64,000 bases of DNA, from positions 2,852,001-2,916,000 of the forward strand of contig JAGPYM010000002.1 of the NCBI GenBank assembly GCA_020736575.1. Direction: 5' to 3'. The translations under genes were made by a program, and so were the position numbers. Shown in pieces: positions 60,128-64,000 of this stretch (position 1 is the first letter of the stretch; each line of letters opens with the position of its first letter). The DNA is from Thelonectria olida (lineage: Eukaryota > Ascomycota > Sordariomycetes > Hypocreales > Nectriaceae). The notes under the pieces are model-generated. The model searched no databases and had not been told where the DNA came from. It worked only from the letters and a program-made list of their open reading frames with translations.

Positions 60128-61246
60128 ATGCTGTCAACCGTCGGTCGGGCTGTTGCCCGCCGCACTGCGACCGCCCGGATCTCCTCCTCTGGTCCTCAAT
60201 TCCTCTCCTGCCATGCGCCTGCCGTTACCTGCTCTTCCATCGCTGCTCGCGCCTTCAGCGCCTCCGCATTCGCTCGTCTCCCCGCTACCAAGGCCGCTTC
60301 CGAGGAGAAGACGGCTACCAAGACGAAGAAGAAGACAGCCGCCAAACCCATGTCCAAGCCCAAGCCCAAGCCCAAGTCCAAGTCCAAACCCGAGAGGCGC
60401 GGGCCCAAGCCCTTTCCCAAGAAGGAGCCTTTGACTCCCGAGCAGAAGGAGAAACTCAAGATCCTTGAATTGAAGAGATGGGCTTTGATCCCCTCCAACA
60501 AGCCTAAGAATTTGCCCGTGTCGCCCTGGCTTATATACCTTAAGCAATACGTGGGACCTGGTTTGAAGGATTTGCCAGGCAAATTGCAGGAAATTTCTGG
60601 AGATTATCAGAATATTTCCCCTTCTGAGCTCGAGGTGAGATGATGCTCGTATACTTTCCATACTATCAACCTGTCACATAAGCTAACAGGAATCTAGGAT
60701 TTGAAAAAAACCGCTGATTCTAACCGCGCGATCAACGAGGCCAACCACCGCAAGTGGGTTGAGTCCTACCCCATCGGGCGCATCTACCTCGCCAACTTGA
60801 CCCGGCGCCAACTTGAGCAGAAGACGAGCAAGAGAATTTTCCCTATCCATGACCATCGCATGCCCCGCAAGCCTGGCAACGGCTTTAGCCTTTACGTCAA
60901 AACTCGCTACAACGACGCCGATGTCATCAGTGTCGAGGGCACTGGCACAAAGGTTAAGTTCCTGGCCAAATCGTGGAACAATCTAAGTGACGCCGAGAAG
61001 AAGTCTTACGATACCACCATGAGGGAGGAGCTTGACCAGTACAATGCTCAGATGGACACGATTAGGACCGACGCTAGAGAGAGAAAGGCAGCCCTGAGGG
61101 ATGAGAAATTGGCCGAGAAAGAGGCTGCTCTCGCTGCCGAGGCTGCCGCGAAATCGGCTTTTCGCGCAGAGAGACAAGCTGAGAGGGAACAGGAAAAGGC
61201 TTTGAAGGCAGCGAAGCAGGCTGCCAGGGCCAAGGCTGACCAGTAA
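60128..61246 (+). CDS. Mitochondrial HMG-box DNA-binding protein
   Basis: Probable nucleoid protein of the ABF2/mtHMG type. Model: exon 1 60128-60634, intron 60635-60697 (63 bp), exon 2 60698-61246; 351 aa. The N-terminus MLSTVGRAVARRTATARISS is Arg/Ser/Ala-rich without acidic residues, as in mitochondrial presequences; RAFSASAFARL follows as a possible cleavage zone. Next is a Lys/Pro tract (about 70-100). A divergent first HMG-like segment, KNLPVSPWLIYLKQYV, is followed by a clearer box from RMPRKPGNGFSLYVKTRYND to WNNLSDAEKKSYDT (about 240-300). The C-terminus is a long charged, Ala-rich helix. Many Pezizomycotina have such a protein for mitochondrial DNA packaging; function is inferred. 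A nuclear HMG protein is less likely because of the presequence. Confidence 0.75.
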
Positions 61247-61865
61247 TCGATTTATCCTAGAAGGTGGAACTTAGACGAAAGTTCACGGCCTTTCGATTCA
61301 GCGACGAAGCGAAGCCGATCTTGAATGCTGGAATAAGGGGTTCACGATGTGATGGGTACGGACTCACTCTCTGTACCTAGTCCTGGGCCAGTGTCTTGTG
61401 TGTATCGGCAGAGACTTGGGATGGTGTCTGATGGAACCTGGAACTGGTTGATATGGCAAATTCCTTTTGTGACTGTATTATACGACATGTAGCCAAGCGA
61501 GTCAGGTGTATGTTATCGGTGCCACTTGCTTCATACCAGGTGTCGTACCAATGTCTATCCCGGAGGGCGAGGTGAAGGGTGTGTAGGGACGGTGCGCCCC
61601 TTTTATGAGTCTCTACTGGAAGGCAAAGGCGCTGATTCAAGTCGATATTGTCACGGAGGACGGTATGTAAATGCCCGGTTCTAACTCGTATATGTCGTAT
61701 AGTACCATTGAAGAGTAGGATATCTGAAAATCCGAGTCACCCAAACGCCTCGTTGTATCATGTCCCAAACACTTGAAACAATCCAACCCATCATGATGAT
61801 CTAGCCAACCCAACCAATCGTAACCCCAAATGCATTTAGAAGCTCTGGATACCCAAAAGTCGTCA
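61247..61865. other. Convergent 3' region, HMG gene and 61866 gene
   Basis: This 619 bp spacer holds the two 3' ends. No coding or RNA gene signal is seen. Confidence 0.5.
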
Positions 61866-63260
61866 TTATCCATGGTTTGCCTGGGGTGGCACATCCAACA
61901 CGAGATGCCCATCTGGACCATACCACCTGGCGCCGGTGTGCTTCATAATCCTCCTGCTGGCGATGTACAGCATCAGGTACATGTGCTGCGCGACATGTCC
62001 CCAGCAGTATAAGCGAATCCAATCGTGGTTCTTGCCACGTCGGCACCATGTTCCCCAGCCCGCCTGGCCCTTTCGTAAATAATTGTAGATAAATCCCCAG
62101 GCATGGAAACGATCCTCAGGGGTCCAAAGGGTGCAGTCGACCAGCCAGTAACCTCGTTCGAAGGGATCAATATCCCTTTTCGCATCTGGACACCAGCGAT
62201 GTGCCATGTCCTTGGCCAACTTTTCCATCTTCTCCGAGATGAAGTCTGAGGGATCCAAGTTGATGATGCCCACTGGAGGAGAAGTTGGGCGAATCTCAAG
62301 ACTATTGCTGCATTCCATAGCCACTGAGCTACTGGACGACGGAGTGGGCCCGGCATCGCTAGAGCTTCGCACGAGATCACCATGGTGAAGATGGACAACC
62401 TTGGAACGCTTGGCTGGAGGAGGTTCTGACCCAGCGCGATGTGATGGATCACTTGCTGCGGTGCTGGAAATATGAGTGATTTCAAGAATTGACTCGTCGA
62501 CAACAAAGTCAGTTGACCCGATGCTTGATTCCGGTATATTCGAGGGTTTGGTTGCCAGTGGCGTGACGGGAATTGTCTTGGTCTCTATATATCCCGGGGC
62601 CTCAATCTCAAGAGACTCCAGATCTTCGGATTCAGGCAACGAGGACGGCACATCAAGTTGGCCTGGGACCAACAGAGTTGGCCGCTTTTCAGTTGAGCGA
62701 GATGGCGACGGAGAAGGACACGGAGAATGAGACGCTCGCGATGGTCGTCGTAAAGCGGATCTTCCCAGATACTGTTCCAAGACTCGGGTGGGCGAAACTT
62801 GAAGCAGAGCTTGGTTCGGCATTGGATACGAATCGCTAATTTGGCTGGGCGGCGCACACCATGACGCCTGGGAGTTGACGTTGGTCTCCTGAGAGGATGA
62901 GGCGATGACATCTCGACTGGGCGTGTATCGCAAGCGCGGAGATATGCGATTATCCAGGGCACTCCGGAAGCTCAAATCCTGCGAAGTGAATTCGAACGAC
63001 TGCGCGACGATGGGCGAGGTCACCTTTCTGCTTGGTGACGTGGCGCTTTGCATAGGCGGTTGCTTTTGCTCTGGGTCAACGACTTGAGACGATAACTGAG
63101 GCTCTGAGAGAGGAACCTGAGTGCGGGTTTCTGGCTGGAAAGCAAGGTACGCCTGCGCGAGTTGGCGGTAGACTACATCATCGGAGACGCGACTCGGAGC
63201 GGTGATGTGGACGAGAATCTCAACGTCGGATGAGGGAGAGAGAGAAGGGGAGGTGGCCAT
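61866..63260 (-). CDS. Protein of unknown function with Trp-rich C-terminal domain
   Basis: I do not recognise this product. Single exon of 464 aa from the ATG at 63260. The N-terminus (residues 10-45) looks ordered: SSDVEILVHITAPSRVSDDV, then YRQLAQAYLAFQP. Residues 50-320 are low-complexity, Ser/Pro-rich and probably disordered, with KR/RS clusters that could be phosphorylated or nuclear-targeting. The C-terminus (about 335-464) is compact and rich in Trp, Tyr, His and Cys: MAHRWCPDAKRDIDPFERGY, LVDCTLWTPEDRFHAWGFI, WGTWCRRGKNHDWIRLYCWG and HLVLDVPP. This layout, ordered ends around a variable middle, suggests a real gene conserved at both ends. There is no transmembrane segment or signal peptide. 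The function is unknown. Confidence 0.7.
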   Translation of the reverse strand: MATSPSLSPSSDVEILVHITAPSRVSDDVVYRQLAQAYLAFQPETRTQVPLSEPQLSSQVVDPEQKQPPMQSATSPSRKVTSPIVAQSFEFTSQDLSFRSALDNRISPRLRYTPSRDVIASSSQETNVNSQASWCAPPSQISDSYPMPNQALLQVSPTRVLEQYLGRSALRRPSRASHSPCPSPSPSRSTEKRPTLLVPGQLDVPSSLPESEDLESLEIEAPGYIETKTIPVTPLATKPSNIPESSIGSTDFVVDESILEITHISSTAASDPSHRAGSEPPPAKRSKVVHLHHGDLVRSSSDAGPTPSSSSSVAMECSNSLEIRPTSPPVGIINLDPSDFISEKMEKLAKDMAHRWCPDAKRDIDPFERGYWLVDCTLWTPEDRFHAWGFIYNYLRKGQAGWGTWCRRGKNHDWIRLYCWGHVAQHMYLMLYIASRRIMKHTGARWYGPDGHLVLDVPPQANHG

Positions 63261-64000
63261 GACACGTTTGGCGCGATTCGAGGCGAGAGCAACGAAGCAT
63301 GGCGATGGGTCGAGGGGGGGAGAAGAAGAAGAGAGGCCGTTGGCAAGCAGAGTTGGTATAAGTTATGTCGACATGTAAGTGAGGATGAGCAGAAGGTATA
63401 AGCGCGTGGATCACGGACGCCCAGGCAGCCAATGGAGAGAAGCAACAAGATGCAGTGGAATGGAGATGCGAAGATGGTGATGGGTCGACATGTGACGTCT
63501 CGTGACCCCGCTCATCGGCCAAAGGTTGTGAAGCGATTCACGGTGTCAAGGCAGGCGCTTCCCACTCTGTTTCGTTTGATGTTGTCTCATAGTCGTGGCG
63601 CTTTTTTAGTGCCAACAATTTATGAAAGCACGGGGCGTGCACTAGATGAAAAGTAATTATCCACCGACTCACAGCTATCAGAGCGGGTACAACCTCACCA
63701 AAGCTCAAGTCAATTGGTGAATGATCCGACGAGAGAACGAAGCACTATTTTGATCGAATACGAATGCGCGGACACCTCGAGACCCCAAATTCAGACGTAT
63801 CAGTTTTGCGGGTAGGCAAGTTTCATAGGCTAAATGCACTCTCAACTATCTCAGGACCCACTATCGCGGCCCCCAGACACTAAGTCTCTACGTACCTGAA
63901 TTGAGACTGCACGTAATTACTGGTCCCTCCACGATAGCCTCAACATTGAACCTCCTCCGTCTCCTCCTTCAATCTCTCCCCACCAACCAGCTTCAACCTC
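63261..64000. other. Right-edge region, probable leader of a gene beyond the window
   Basis: From 63261 to about 63450 is the promoter of the 61866-63260 gene. At the very end (about 63945-64000) the plus strand becomes CT-rich (CCTCCTCCGTCTCCTCCTTC), the pattern seen before starts of other genes here, so a plus-strand gene may begin just beyond 64000. Confidence 0.35.

Overview
The window looks like a gene-rich euchromatic segment from a filamentous ascomycete (Pezizomycotina, most likely a Sordariomycete). The evidence is short introns (about 48-120 bp) with GTAAGT/GTATGT-type donors and YAG acceptors, overall near-balanced GC with GC-rich third codon positions, CT-rich leaders, and a gene set that includes a COT1-type NDR kinase with fungal N-terminal layout and fungal-only subunits such as TIM54. 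No prokaryotic gene clusters, CRISPR arrays, rRNA or convincing tRNA genes were seen. All gene models below were built by hand from reading frames and splice sites; reading phase was checked across every junction of the named genes.

Layout. Left arm (1-16.8 kb): an unassigned minus-strand gene running off the left edge; DIS3/RRP44 exosome nuclease (+); NUG1 nucleolar GTPase (-); a GSA-aminomutase-like class III aminotransferase (+); SF3A2/PRP11 (+); COT1 NDR kinase (-); TIM54 (+); and a FYV6/FAM192A-type splicing factor (-). Centre (16.8-33.2 kb): a CLG1-like cyclin (-), then about 11.4 kb with no gene I can support, carrying microsatellites and short repeated motifs, then the RSC7/NPL6 chromatin remodeler subunit (-). 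Right of centre (33.7-45.8 kb, all minus): the large UBR1 ubiquitin ligase, the tiny five-exon QCR9 gene and a PMC1-type Ca2+ ATPase. Right arm (47.9-64 kb): PYM (+), RPT4 (+), a 4 kb intergenic stretch, GFA1 (+), PRE4 (-), a mitochondrial HMG-box protein (+) and a conserved-looking protein of unknown function (-).

How the genes relate. This is ordinary eukaryotic gene order, not an operon. Themes recur by chance or weak clustering: RNA metabolism (DIS3, NUG1, SF3A2, FYV6, PYM), ubiquitin-proteasome function (UBR1, RPT4, PRE4), mitochondria (TIM54, QCR9, the HMG protein) and polarity/cell wall (COT1, CLG1, GFA1, PMC1). I did not find a clear undescribed multi-gene system. The most notable items are the micro-exon architecture of QCR9 and GFA1, two GC-AG introns, the very long gene-free stretch beside CLG1 with its repeats, the tetrapyrrole-type aminotransferase in a fungus, and the Trp-rich C-terminal domain of the last gene.
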